Source of the DNA: Indibacter alkaliphilus LW1 | GTDB taxonomy: Bacteria > Bacteroidota > Bacteroidia > Cytophagales > Cyclobacteriaceae | DNA length: 64,000 nt | Reading direction: 5' to 3' | Assembly (NCBI RefSeq): GCF_000295935.2 | Contig: NZ_ALWO02000031.1 | Location: 63,113 to 127,112, forward strand | In this document: positions 17,176 through 25,628 of the stretch, piece by piece | Numbering within the stretch: position 1 is the stretch's first letter | How the letters are laid out: each line of letters begins with the position of its first letter | Made by a program: the position numbers and the translations under genes | Notes under the pieces: model-generated | Databases searched by the model: none | Seen by the model: only the letters and a program-made list of their open reading frames with translations | Told to the model about the DNA's origin: nothing

Positions 17176-18144
17176 CTACCTTTTTATCCTATACTTTTCA
17201 AATTCCCAGGCTGACTCATCCTCACTCAAATCACCATCAAAAATCACCAATCCGTACCTTAAGGTATATTCATTTCCTGGTTCCAAAGTCTTGGCCTCAT
17301 TTCTTGTAGGAGAGAAATTAATAAACACATTCCCTTTACCGCCTTCAGAATCCTTAGGCCATACCCTCACTGGTTCTGGGTGGCTCCAATTTTCAGGATG
17401 ACTCATGATCAATAATCCTCCATATTCGTGAATAGACCTTGTTGGACCTTGCAATAAAAGCCATTCGGCCAGGCTCCCATCTGCTTCAGCTCTATCCAAT
17501 CCTTCTGATGTGCTGATCTTGCTGTTTTCCGAATGCCAATCAGCCCTGCCCCTGAAACCAAGTCCACCTCCATATCGGTAATCCTCAAGTTTGATTTTGA
17601 CCAAGGCTGTCACTCTACTGGTATATTCTAAGAGATAATGATTGCTAGATGGCTTCCAAACACGGATCGTAAGCACTTCGCGCATCGCTACTTGATTATT
17701 TTGCACATCCCAATGCTTTTGTAAGACTGTAATTTCAGCAAACTCTTCTTTTACTTCACAAGAAATTAAGCTGTCAAACTCAACCCTGCCCGTGCCATCA
17801 CCAATATTCCAGAAATCAACATTTCTATCTTCAATACTTGTTTTGGTCCAGGGTCCCCAGATTCCATAATGATGATAATGATCTTCAGGCTGTATTCTTG
17901 TGAGCGTTTGTCCTGAAAGTGTATTTACAGGATGTAAAAAACCTGACTTTGAAAAAATGGAGTCTACACCTCTTGGCACAGGTTCTTTTACAGTCTGGTA
18001 GAATATGAGCAACTGATGGTCAGCGTAGATACCAATGCCTTTTTCTTCAGATTTGATAGATATTTGCTGGCTTCTACCACCATGTGCTAAGAGGCTTATC
18101 AGCAACGAAAGGCAATAGAGTTTTTTTCTTCCAAAAATGAACAT
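17176..18144 (-). CDS. Exported DUF6807 (PmoA-like) protein
   Basis: A 322-residue exported protein with a signal peptide (LYCLSLLISLLAHGGRSQQ). It carries the hallmark of the DUF6807 family, often annotated as PmoA: YYQTVKEPVP-like start (here FYQTVKEPVPRGVD), the LTRIQPEDHYHHYGIWGPW block near residues 80-100, and DFWNIGDGTGRV. The histidine cluster DHYHHYG probably binds a metal or sugar; despite the name there is no evidence for methane oxidation. These genes are common beside glycoside hydrolases in Bacteroidota, as with the fucosidase here, so a carbohydrate-related role is likely. ATG 18144 is preferred over an in-frame GTG two codons upstream. It is transcribed divergently from the M20-like gene at 18237. 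Confidence 0.85.
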   Translation of the reverse strand: MFIFGRKKLYCLSLLISLLAHGGRSQQISIKSEEKGIGIYADHQLLIFYQTVKEPVPRGVDSIFSKSGFLHPVNTLSGQTLTRIQPEDHYHHYGIWGPWTKTSIEDRNVDFWNIGDGTGRVEFDSLISCEVKEEFAEITVLQKHWDVQNNQVAMREVLTIRVWKPSSNHYLLEYTSRVTALVKIKLEDYRYGGGLGFRGRADWHSENSKISTSEGLDRAEADGSLAEWLLLQGPTRSIHEYGGLLIMSHPENWSHPEPVRVWPKDSEGGKGNVFINFSPTRNEAKTLEPGNEYTLRYGLVIFDGDLSEDESAWEFEKYRIKR

Positions 18145-18236
18145 AGTCACAATTTAACATGAAAATCACCAATGGTGTAGAACAAGGAGGTGAGTTTGAT
18201 AAGTTTTTGATATAATGTGTCAAAAATTCACAAGCC

Positions 18237-19454
18237 ATGACTTCACACTTTCGTATTTATTTATTTTTCTTCAGTCTCATCACCATCTTTAATATGCATG
18301 CAGGTATTGCACAGTCGATTTCTATAAGCACTAGCCAAAATACCGCATTGGAATTTATCAATGCTCAAGGAAACAGAGCAGCACAAATGCTAGTCGAAAT
18401 AGGAGGAATCATCAGCCCGTCGGGAGAAGAATTGGAAAGAGCTGAAAAGGTAGCCGAATACATGAAAGAGATAGGTTTAACCGATGTGAAAGTGGAAGAC
18501 ATGCCCAATGCAATTGGAATCATTCCCGGTAAGTCAGATAAGGTTTTGGTTTTTATCAGTACCCTAGATGATTTGGAGACTGTGGCATTGCACCAAAGAG
18601 AATCGGGCAAGCTTCCTTCCATTGAAGGTGAAAGGGTAGTGGGGCCGGGTACTAATACCAGTTCTATCACCGTATCCATGCTCTTGGCAGCAGAGGCTAT
18701 TGTGAAATCGGGAAAACAACCGAGTCATACATTGGTGTTTGCGGCAGTAGCCCAAGAAGAAACTGGACTCAAAGGGATGCATGCGGTATATGATACTTAT
18801 AAAAATAACAGTATAGGGTTTGTGGATATTTTGGGGGATGGCAGAAATATCAGCTATGGAGCAATGGGTATACATTGGTACAAAGTCAGGGCTTTTGGTC
18901 CGGCAGGGCATACCCTCAGAGGAGGACTTCCCAATGTAAATCAGGCCATGGCCAAAACTATAGACCGTATTTTTCGAATGGACTACAAAGAAGACAGGAC
19001 TGTAGTTAATGTATCTATAATAGAAAGTGGAAAAGTATTTAATCACAAACCGGAGGAAGCTTGGTTTTCTCTGGATATGAGAAGTCTGAATAATAACACA
19101 CTTGCAGAAATGGAATCAAGGGTGAAAAAGATCCTTTCAGATGTGATGGAAGAAACAAGGATAGAAATGAAGTTGGAGCCTTACCAAATCACTCCCGGTG
19201 GGCAGATCCCAAATGCTTTGGAAACGCCTTTAGTTTCCCGTGCCAAAGCCGTAAGCGAATTCCTCGGCTTCACTCCGAATATGTCCAATGCGGGCAGCAG
19301 CAATATGAATATTGCCATTGCCGGAGGAACTTCGGCTATAGGGCTTGGAGGCGAAAGAGGCGGACAGCGTGGTTTCCCTGATGAATGGGCATCAATTCCA
19401 AATATGTTAACTGCTGCCAAACATGTTTACCTTTTGGGAAGCTTTGATTGGTAG
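18237..19454 (+). CDS. Exported M20-like protein with lost metal ligands (probable pseudoenzyme)
   Basis: A 405-residue exported protein (signal peptide ending near IAQS, residue 26) with the overall M20/M25/M40 layout: N-terminal catalytic half, lid domain (HWYKVRAFGPAGHTLRGG near 213-230), and C-terminal half. The metal-binding positions are altered. The usual AHxDxV reads STLDDLETV (Thr109 for His). The usual GxGxxDDK reads GPGTNTSS. The C-terminal GxxxHxxxE reads GGQRGFPDEW without His. Only the catalytic Glu pair QEETG (174-175) and some Asp residues remain. It may have become a binding protein, or use a different metal site. It lies between the DUF6807 gene and the fucosidase, so a role in glycan or peptide handling is possible. 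Confidence 0.8.
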   Translation: MTSHFRIYLFFFSLITIFNMHAGIAQSISISTSQNTALEFINAQGNRAAQMLVEIGGIISPSGEELERAEKVAEYMKEIGLTDVKVEDMPNAIGIIPGKSDKVLVFISTLDDLETVALHQRESGKLPSIEGERVVGPGTNTSSITVSMLLAAEAIVKSGKQPSHTLVFAAVAQEETGLKGMHAVYDTYKNNSIGFVDILGDGRNISYGAMGIHWYKVRAFGPAGHTLRGGLPNVNQAMAKTIDRIFRMDYKEDRTVVNVSIIESGKVFNHKPEEAWFSLDMRSLNNNTLAEMESRVKKILSDVMEETRIEMKLEPYQITPGGQIPNALETPLVSRAKAVSEFLGFTPNMSNAGSSNMNIAIAGGTSAIGLGGERGGQRGFPDEWASIPNMLTAAKHVYLLGSFDW

Positions 19455-19493
19455 GTATTAATCCGTTTCAAAATTATTTAAAAAAGGGGTTTT

Positions 19494-21281
19494 TTACTCA
19501 ATCCAAATCCTATTGAATCTGATTGTGGTGGAAGGTTTGTCGAGAATTCTGAATTTTATGGTGTGGTAACCAACTTCTGAAAAGTCAAACTGCCCCAAAG
19601 GAAAGTCAATAAATTCCTCCGTATAATAATTCTGATTGGGCTCTACTACTACCTTTCCGGTAGGTTTCAGTTCAATTTCCATTTTTCTATCACCCAAGAG
19701 TATTTCTCCTTTGATGGGTTTTTTACCTGGGTTGGCAAATGATATACTGAGATTTTTTTGTTCTGTTTCTATGGCATAAAGCTTCCAGTTTAATTCCTGT
19801 CCCTGTGAGATATTCACATATTCTGGGGACACCATTCTTCCAGGAGGATCTAGTTTTTCCAGTTGTACATCTTTCTCCAAAGCATTTCCACCATGGAGGG
19901 CCACCCCTCCAAAGCTAGATTCCGCTGCCACATCTTTATCGAGTTCGGGTTGCTCATCAAACTCCAACACCACTACAGAAACAAAGGGATCAGGCTGTAG
20001 CCTTGGCAGGTGGAGATGTAAATTAGGCCCTGATTGGGTATGGGAAATGGGTTTTTGGAGCTTATCGGCAAGAAGGTAAACCTTTGAGGGTTTTGTCAAG
20101 ACTCCTGTAAACCGAAGTGTTTTATCCAAAGGCCAATTAAATACCTGTAAAAAAATCTTGTCCTTTCCATTTTCTTTTTTGAAGGTGAGTTTGCCCCAAT
20201 CGTATTGTCGTGGTCTCAGTTCCAATCCTCCTGCGCCAAAGATAGATGCTCCGTTGACTTCAAGCCACCGCCCCATATCTTCCAATCTCGAAATGGATTC
20301 ATAAGGAAGGCTGCCATCAGCCCTTGGTCCTATATTTAGCATAAAATTACCATTGAGGCTGACATTGTTGATCAGGGCCTGAAGCAATTGATTGGTAGAT
20401 TTCCAGTCATTTTCCAAAGCGTGGTAACCCCAGGAGTGGGCAATGGTTCCTGGTGTCTGCCAGGGATTTTTTTGATAAATAGCCCCCAGTTGATTATCTC
20501 CTAATGTTTCGTAATCTATATCAGGATCACTGACAGGTAGACCCAGCCTGGAATTGATCAGGCAGTTGGGCTGTAACTCTCGGACCAAACTGATCACCTG
20601 CCGCAATTGCTTTTCCTGAACTATAGTCTCCTCGTGGCCAAGCCACATGTCAAACCATAGTAAAGCCACATCTCCGTAATTTGTCAGCAATTCCCGTAGC
20701 TGTGGGATGACTTTTTCCTGCCAGTATTTGTCAAATTGCTCATCGCTTAGGTCTTGGGTCAGTTCTCTGTTATGGTCCCAGCCATAAGGGTGTTCCCAGT
20801 CCACCCAATGGGAATAATAGAAGCCCAACTTCATGTTGTGTTTTTTGCATGCAGCGGCCAACTCTGCCAAGATATCCCTGCTTTCCGGGTCATAATTCTT
20901 GAAGCTGTAGTTCCCTACTTTGGTATCCCATAAGGCAAACCCATCATGGTGCTTGGCAGTGATGGTGATGTATTGCATGCCAGCTTTTTTGGCCTGTATT
21001 ACCCATTTTTCGGGATCAATATCCTCCCAAACAAATCGCTTGGCCAATTCTCCATATTCCTCATTTGAAATTCTGTTTCTGTACTTGATCCATTCAGCAT
21101 AATTGTTGAAATGTCTGTGCTTTTCTCCTTTCCAGATTCCTTCAGCTCCACTGTAAAGTCCCCAATGAATAAACATTCCAAAACGGGCCTCGGTCCACCA
21201 ATCGGATCTTAACTCTTGGGCCTGACCGGAAAATTGGATTGTTAATAAAATCAGAAGGAATGTTGAAAAAAGCTTATTCAT
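19494..21281 (-). CDS. Alpha-L-fucosidase, GH29
   Basis: A 595-residue exported glycoside hydrolase with a signal peptide cleaved near GQAQE (residue 22). The GH29 catalytic barrel covers about residues 23-350: RFGMFIHWGLYSGAEG, the ITITAKHHDGFALWDT strand with the substrate-binding His pair, FYYSHWVDWEHP, and the nucleophile Asp211 in ALLWFDMWLG. A C-terminal beta-sandwich follows; the last 140 residues form an additional sandwich (FANPGKKPIKGEILLGDRK), so it probably has an appended carbohydrate-binding domain. It removes terminal L-fucose from glycans such as fucoidan fragments or glycoproteins. It converges on the M20-like gene, with a weak AT hairpin (19480-19495) between the two stops. 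Confidence 0.93.
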   Translation of the reverse strand: MNKLFSTFLLILLTIQFSGQAQELRSDWWTEARFGMFIHWGLYSGAEGIWKGEKHRHFNNYAEWIKYRNRISNEEYGELAKRFVWEDIDPEKWVIQAKKAGMQYITITAKHHDGFALWDTKVGNYSFKNYDPESRDILAELAAACKKHNMKLGFYYSHWVDWEHPYGWDHNRELTQDLSDEQFDKYWQEKVIPQLRELLTNYGDVALLWFDMWLGHEETIVQEKQLRQVISLVRELQPNCLINSRLGLPVSDPDIDYETLGDNQLGAIYQKNPWQTPGTIAHSWGYHALENDWKSTNQLLQALINNVSLNGNFMLNIGPRADGSLPYESISRLEDMGRWLEVNGASIFGAGGLELRPRQYDWGKLTFKKENGKDKIFLQVFNWPLDKTLRFTGVLTKPSKVYLLADKLQKPISHTQSGPNLHLHLPRLQPDPFVSVVVLEFDEQPELDKDVAAESSFGGVALHGGNALEKDVQLEKLDPPGRMVSPEYVNISQGQELNWKLYAIETEQKNLSISFANPGKKPIKGEILLGDRKMEIELKPTGKVVVEPNQNYYTEEFIDFPLGQFDFSEVGYHTIKFRILDKPSTTIRFNRIWIE

Positions 21282-21301
21282 AAATTCTGGGTTTGTTGGA
21301 A

Positions 21302-21309
21302 CAAAGCTA
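21302..21309 (-). promoter_or_regulatory. -7 promoter element for the fucosidase gene
   Basis: Read on the minus strand this is TAGCTTTG, an exact match to TAnnTTTG, ending 20 nt before the fucosidase start at 21281. No clear -33 TTG is visible at the usual spacing. Confidence 0.45.
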
Positions 21310-21445
21310 AGTGCTCAGCCATGAACTACTTGATATTAAATTGACCTATTTCTGGATTTTGTTTTCAGGCATGTTATATTTTCATTGATTTTTGCCTAGT
21401 TTGACAATCATTGAAATCAGTTCTAGGAATTGTAAACCCAGCCAA

Positions 21446-22243
21446 ATGAAAATATTAGCCATTCTGACTACTCTATTTTTCCTTACATTCGCTTCTCCCA
21501 TGCTATTTGCCCAGAATAACCTGATCAAACTGATGACATACAATATTTATCATGGAGAAAATCCGTATAAGCCGGGCTCCACCAATATTGAAGAGGTTAC
21601 AAGTTTAATCAGCGAAGTAAATCCGGATTTTCTTGCTTTGCAGGAAGTGGATAGCATGACTCAAAGAACAGCGGGCTTTGCTGGTAAAAAACTGGATCTG
21701 GCCAAGACTTGGGCAGAAAAAACCTCCATGAACGGGCATTTTGCAAAGGCAATAGACTTTAGTGAAGGAGGATATGGTGAAGCCGTTTTGACCAAAAGTA
21801 AAGCCAAGTTTGAATCTATAAGCCTACCCGTACCGGAAGGAGGGGAGGGTAGGAGTATGGCGGTGTCATATGTGGATCTTGATGGGGGGAATAGATTGGC
21901 TTTTGCAGGGACACATCTATGCCACGAAAGTCCTATCAATAGAGCAGCTCAAGTGAAAGCCATATTGGAGTATTTTAAAGACTTAGATCACCCTGTTATC
22001 ATCACTGGAGATTTCAATTTTGAATCGGAGGAGGAAGGTTATGCCTTGATGGCGGAACATTTTCAAGACGCAGCATTGGTGGTTGATAATCCTGAGAAAA
22101 CTTATTCCAGTGATGATCCCAAAATCAGGATTGACTACTTCTGGGTTCCTAAAAACTTTGAAATAGAAGTGGTCTCTGTTCAAACAATTCCAGTCGGTTA
22201 CTCAGATCATTTGCCTTTGGTGATGGAGATAAAAATGCCATGA
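21446..22243 (+). CDS. Exported endonuclease/exonuclease/phosphatase (EEP) family protein
   Basis: A 265-residue protein with a signal peptide (MKILAILTTLFFLTFASPMLFAQ). The EEP fold is clear: KLMTYNIYHG at the first strand, FLALQEVDSM with the metal-binding Glu, FAGTHLCHES, the active-site ITGDFNFE, and the terminal catalytic YSDHLPLVMEI with Asp-His. Family members are Mg-dependent phosphodiesterases or phosphatases acting on nucleic acids, sphingomyelin or inositol phosphates; exported Bacteroidota members are usually of unknown substrate. The ATG at 21446 gives a clean signal peptide; an in-frame start 54 nt upstream does not. The next gene (DUF1080) begins 69 nt downstream on the same strand, so they may share a transcript. 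Confidence 0.9.
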   Translation: MKILAILTTLFFLTFASPMLFAQNNLIKLMTYNIYHGENPYKPGSTNIEEVTSLISEVNPDFLALQEVDSMTQRTAGFAGKKLDLAKTWAEKTSMNGHFAKAIDFSEGGYGEAVLTKSKAKFESISLPVPEGGEGRSMAVSYVDLDGGNRLAFAGTHLCHESPINRAAQVKAILEYFKDLDHPVIITGDFNFESEEEGYALMAEHFQDAALVVDNPEKTYSSDDPKIRIDYFWVPKNFEIEVVSVQTIPVGYSDHLPLVMEIKMP

Positions 22244-22312
22244 AGTATTTAGACTGGAGGCTTTTATAAATTTTCTAAAAAATCACTAATTACACCTAAA
22301 CCCAAATTAACG

Positions 22313-23188
22313 ATGAAGATTACCCATTCCTATCTTTTGGTATTTATCCTTTTTCTGGCCTCATGCGGCCAAAGGCAAGTTCAAGAAAATGCTGAATCCA
22401 CAACAGCTCCAGAGTGGAAACAACTCTTCAATGGGGAAGATATGGATGATTGGATCATCAAAATTTCAAAACATGAATTGGGAGAGAATTTCAAAAACAC
22501 CTTTAGGGTAGAAGAGGGGCTAATGAAAGTCAGGTATGATGGCTACGAGGCCTTTGATCAACAGTATGGACATATTTTCTTCAAGGAGCCATTTTCCTAT
22601 TATGTTCTTAGGCTAGAATACAGGTTTGTAGGAGAACAGGCCCCCGGTGGGGAAGGTTGGGCTTACCGAAACTCCGGGGCCATGTTGCATTCCCAAGATC
22701 CCAAGACCATGCTGAAGGATCAGGATTTCCCAATTTCTGTGGAAGGTCAGCTTTTGGGTGGAGATGGGGTAAATGATAGGCCCACCAGCAATCTCTGTAC
22801 GCCTGGGACACATGTGGTAATCCAAGGTGAGCTTTTTGAGCCTCACTGCATTAACTCCAATTCCAGGACTTATCATGGAGATCGGTGGGTGACAGCAGAA
22901 TTCATGGTTTTAGGAGACTCAATTGTTCATCACATCCTCGAAGGAAGGTCTGTAATGAGTTATGAAAAACCGCAAATAGGAGGGGGGAATGTAAACCCCT
23001 ATGATCCGGAAGTCAAAGTTGACGGAAAACTGTTGGACTCAGGTTACATTTCTCTTCAAAGCGAAAGTCATCCGGTTGATTTCAGAAAAATTGAAATATT
23101 GGATCTTTCAGCCTATGGTAAGCAACCAGATAAATTGGTTGAATACCTAAAAGTCAATGGATATGATGCTTTTACAGGAGAGAACTAG
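22313..23188 (+). CDS. DUF1080 (3-keto-disaccharide hydrolase-type) lipoprotein
   Basis: A 291-residue lipoprotein: lipobox FLASCGQR with Cys near residue 18. The DUF1080 domain starts at WKQLFNGEDMDDWIIK, the family's classic opening, and continues as a concanavalin-like sandwich (FSYYVLRLEYRFVG, GWAYRNSGAMLHSQDP, FPISVEGQLLGG, SGYISLQSESHPVDFRKIEI). Members act on 3-keto-glycosides in Bacteroidota or simply bind carbohydrates; catalytic residues cannot be assigned by eye. Its location among the fucosidase, DUF6807 and EEP genes supports a role in sugar catabolism at the cell envelope. It ends in a long gene-free stretch containing an inverted repeat. Confidence 0.9.
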   Translation: MKITHSYLLVFILFLASCGQRQVQENAESTTAPEWKQLFNGEDMDDWIIKISKHELGENFKNTFRVEEGLMKVRYDGYEAFDQQYGHIFFKEPFSYYVLRLEYRFVGEQAPGGEGWAYRNSGAMLHSQDPKTMLKDQDFPISVEGQLLGGDGVNDRPTSNLCTPGTHVVIQGELFEPHCINSNSRTYHGDRWVTAEFMVLGDSIVHHILEGRSVMSYEKPQIGGGNVNPYDPEVKVDGKLLDSGYISLQSESHPVDFRKIEILDLSAYGKQPDKLVEYLKVNGYDAFTGEN

Positions 23189-23332
23189 AAAGGTTTTAAA
23201 GGTTTTAGATATTATAAGATACTAAATTGATATTGGGATATTTGATTTTATGTTTTCTCACCAAAAGACATTTTTAACTTGATTTGAACTTCACTTTAGA
23301 ACCCATATCCATAAAGATCTGTGATCAATAAT

Positions 23333-23456
23333 CAATGTCGTTTAGTTTAGGGTAACTTTTCCAAAGTTCAGATTTGTAAACAATGTTTATTTTTACTTTT
23401 AATCCAACTTTGGAAAAGTTTAAATTCAACTTGTAGTCTTATCTAAACGACATTGG
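23333..23456. repeat. Nested inverted-repeat element (MITE- or REP-like)
   Basis: Outer arms CAATGTCGTTTAG (23333-23345) and CTAAACGACATTG (23443-23455) are perfect 13-bp inverted repeats. Inside them a second perfect 15-bp pair, AACTTTTCCAAAGTT (23354-23368) and AACTTTGGAAAAGTT (23406-23420), surrounds a 37-nt AT-rich core. The internal gaps are unequal (8 and 22 nt). It occupies most of the 316-nt gene-free gap between the DUF1080 gene and the dienelactone hydrolase gene. No clear target-site duplication was seen. Confidence 0.7.
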
Positions 23457-23504
23457 ATAAATAAGATCGAATTTACTCAAACCATTTGTTTATTGGTCCA
23501 TACT

Positions 23505-24392
23505 TCACTTCAGGTGCTTTTTGAAAAAGTCTATTGTCCTTCCCCAGGCCAGTTTAGCAGCTTCCTCGTCATACCTTGGGGTAGAGTGGTTGTGAAAGCC
23601 ATGATTGACTTCTGGATAAAAGAATACCTCATAGTCTTTGCCTTGTTGTTTCAAGGCTTCCTCATATTCAGGCCACCCTGCATTCACTCTTGTATCTAAT
23701 TCCGCAAAATGCAACTGCAATGGAGCCTTGATGGAAGGGACATCTTCCACTGTTGCCTGACCTCCGTAAAAGGGTGCCGAAGCGCCTAAGTCAGGAAGTC
23801 TTACGGCCATCATGTTGGACACCCAGGCGCCAAAACAGAACCCTACCACACCCACTTTTCCATTGCATTCAGGGTGGTTTTTCAGTAATTCATAGCCTGC
23901 AATAAAGTCTTCCAAGATCTCATTTCTGTCACGCTTGGCCTGCATTTCCCTGCCTTCATCGTCTGTGCCTGGGTAGCCTCCAAATGGAGTCAAAGCATCC
24001 GGGGCAAAAGCAATAAATCCAGCTGTAGCTGCTTCATGCGCAGTATCTTCTATATAAGGGTTCAGCCCCCTGTTTTCATGGACCACGATTATTCCCGGAA
24101 GTTTGGCTTTATTTCCTTTTGGCCTACTGAGTAAACCTCTCATTTTCCCAGCTCCCTTCGGAGAATCATAATCCAGGTATTCTGCATCAACCCTTGGATC
24201 ATCTAGGTCAAATCTTTTGGCTTCTGCATAGTTGGGCAATAAATAACTCATCAATGCCGAAACAGTCAACCCCCCAACAGCAAATGTGCTGAGCTTGCTC
24301 ATAAAACTCCGCCTGTCAATTACATTGTGGCAGTATTGGTCATACAGGTCAAAAATTTCCTGTTTAAGATTTTCTTTTTTGATAGGCGTCAT
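23505..24392 (-). CDS. Dienelactone hydrolase family protein
   Basis: A 295-residue alpha/beta hydrolase of the DLH family. The catalytic triad is visible: Cys186 in the nucleophile elbow GFCFGAW, Asp233 in AELDTRV, His264 in EVNHGFHN; Glu106 in VVHENRGL is the conserved residue that activates the Cys. The N-terminal 60 residues form an extension: a helical segment, an RRSFMSKLS motif (residues 27-34) and a hydrophobic stretch [17 protein letters not shown]. This resembles a Tat-type or uncleaved export signal, so the enzyme may be periplasmic. Substrate is unknown; DLH proteins cleave lactones and esters. It stands alone, ending beside the nested inverted repeat. Confidence 0.9.
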   Translation of the reverse strand: MTPIKKENLKQEIFDLYDQYCHNVIDRRSFMSKLSTFAVGGLTVSALMSYLLPNYAEAKRFDLDDPRVDAEYLDYDSPKGAGKMRGLLSRPKGNKAKLPGIIVVHENRGLNPYIEDTAHEAATAGFIAFAPDALTPFGGYPGTDDEGREMQAKRDRNEILEDFIAGYELLKNHPECNGKVGVVGFCFGAWVSNMMAVRLPDLGASAPFYGGQATVEDVPSIKAPLQLHFAELDTRVNAGWPEYEEALKQQGKDYEVFFYPEVNHGFHNHSTPRYDEEAAKLAWGRTIDFFKKHLK

Positions 24393-24497
24393 AGGAATGA
24401 TTGAATTGGTTTTCTATAAACAATAAACTAAGAAAATGTAAACAAAAAGTACTTTTAAAATCTAGGAACGGGAAAAATCAGTGATCAGTGAAAAGAG

Positions 24498-24522
24498 AAA
24501 AGCCCTCTGAAAGAGAGCTTTT
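24498..24522 (-). terminator. Probable terminator of the sigma/GIN operon
   Basis: The arms AAAAGC..CTC (24498-24507) and GAG..GCTTTT (24513-24522) pair with one mismatch around a TGAAA loop. On the minus strand the stem is followed by TTTTCTCTTTT, which fits a terminator for the operon ending at 24676. Confidence 0.5.
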
Positions 24523-24561
24523 TCAATCTAGTTCTTTTTATTCAAATTAGTGGGTAAGATT

Positions 24562-24628
24562 AAACCCGCCAGATTTTTAAACAAAACGTGTTTGTTTAAT
24601 ATCATGTCAAAAAAAATCTGGCAGGTTT
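24562..24628. repeat. Nested inverted repeat with CCCGCCAGATT arm
   Basis: Left arm AAACCCGCCAGATTTTT (24562-24578) pairs with AAAAATCTGGCAGGTTT (24612-24628) with one C-A mismatch. A second 9-bp hairpin TTAAACAAA (24577-24585) / TTTGTTTAA (24591-24599) with a 5-nt loop sits inside. The 11-mer CCCGCCAGATT also occurs at about 1882-1892 upstream of the giant sensor gene, without its partner arm. This resembles the REP-like palindromes scattered between genes in Cytophagales. Confidence 0.65.
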
Positions 24629-24675
24629 TTAAGTAATTTTTTAACCTTAAAAGGAGGAGTAGAAAAGGTTAAAAA

Positions 24676-25617
24676 TCAATTTTCTATAGAGATATTTCCG
24701 GAAGTAATACTTCCTTTGATATCATAAGCAGCTCCATTGTCAAGTGTCAGGGATCTGCCTCCACGAGAATTTCCTATGGTGATGTTTCCTGAGGTGGCTT
24801 TCATATAAAAATTAAAGTCTCTCAATTCAGAAGGTGTAATAATTTTGAAATTGCCTGATGAACCACTGATGTTGGTTTCTGGGCCTAGACCTGCGTTATT
24901 TGCATTCAGATTTCCAGAGGTCAGCCTCAACGAACCCAATTCGGCGATATTTTCGAGCTTTGCATTACCCGAGGATAAGCTTACACTCAAAAGCCCTTCA
25001 ATATTTTTGGCTGTAATGCCCCCGCTTCCTGAGGAATATTTCACATTTCCCATAACATCTTCGATTTTGGCATTTCCTGAACCAACACTTCCCGCAATGT
25101 CACCTTGAATATTGTGAAGTGAAATATTACCGGATCCTGCTTTGGTTTCCACTTGGCCGATGATATTCCTAGCGGTCACTTTTCCGGAACCTACTTGTAT
25201 GCTAGTCAATTCAGCCTTGACATTATCTACTAAGACAGTTCCAGAGCCACCACGCATTTCAAGCTCCATATTTTTTGGACCTGATATTCTAATATGGCCT
25301 TTGGTTCTCATATTTTTCCATCCAGATCCGGATGCATTCACTTTGTGTGAAATTTTGAGTACATCCCCCATGGTCACGAAAATTATGTCCTGGTCATGAT
25401 TGTTGGATTCCAAAAATGCGTCTACCGATACTTCAGACTGCGAAGTATTTCCTTCATACGCGATTTCCAGTGCGCCGCCATTGACTTCTATCTTGCTGAT
25501 TCCGGAGTAGGATTTATTGACATCTACCAAGGTTTTAAATTGCGCCTTTGCTGCCAATGGGAAAATCAGAGCGCCTAAAAAGAATAGGCTTATGTGAGTT
25601 AATATTTGTTTTTTCAT
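24676..25617 (-). CDS. GIN domain (DUF2807) exported protein
   Basis: A 313-residue exported protein with a signal peptide ending near AKAQF (residue 25). The rest is a DUF2807/GIN repeat domain: a beta-helix of short strands rich in SGSGN, SSGN and TSGN turns, for example GSGKVTARNI, SSGNAKLENI and TSGNITIGNS. The family is sometimes annotated as an autotransporter adhesin head, but here there is no beta-barrel in the same chain. It is the last gene of a minus-strand set with two beta-barrel proteins, an anti-sigma-like protein and an ECF sigma factor, separated from the next gene upstream by 11 nt. It is therefore probably a surface or periplasmic product of that regulon. Confidence 0.9.
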   Translation of the reverse strand: MKKQILTHISLFFLGALIFPLAAKAQFKTLVDVNKSYSGISKIEVNGGALEIAYEGNTSQSEVSVDAFLESNNHDQDIIFVTMGDVLKISHKVNASGSGWKNMRTKGHIRISGPKNMELEMRGGSGTVLVDNVKAELTSIQVGSGKVTARNIIGQVETKAGSGNISLHNIQGDIAGSVGSGNAKIEDVMGNVKYSSGSGGITAKNIEGLLSVSLSSGNAKLENIAELGSLRLTSGNLNANNAGLGPETNISGSSGNFKIITPSELRDFNFYMKATSGNITIGNSRGGRSLTLDNGAAYDIKGSITSGNISIEN

Positions 25618-25628
25618 GGCTTAGTTGG

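Noticed and set aside
17069-17401. Plus-strand open frame of 110 residues
   Set aside because: It runs antisense into the DUF6807 gene, whose frame shows clear family motifs; this frame has no recognisable content.
19480-19495. Terminator between the M20-like and fucosidase genes
   Set aside because: Only six A-T pairs with a GGGG loop; too weak to call with confidence.
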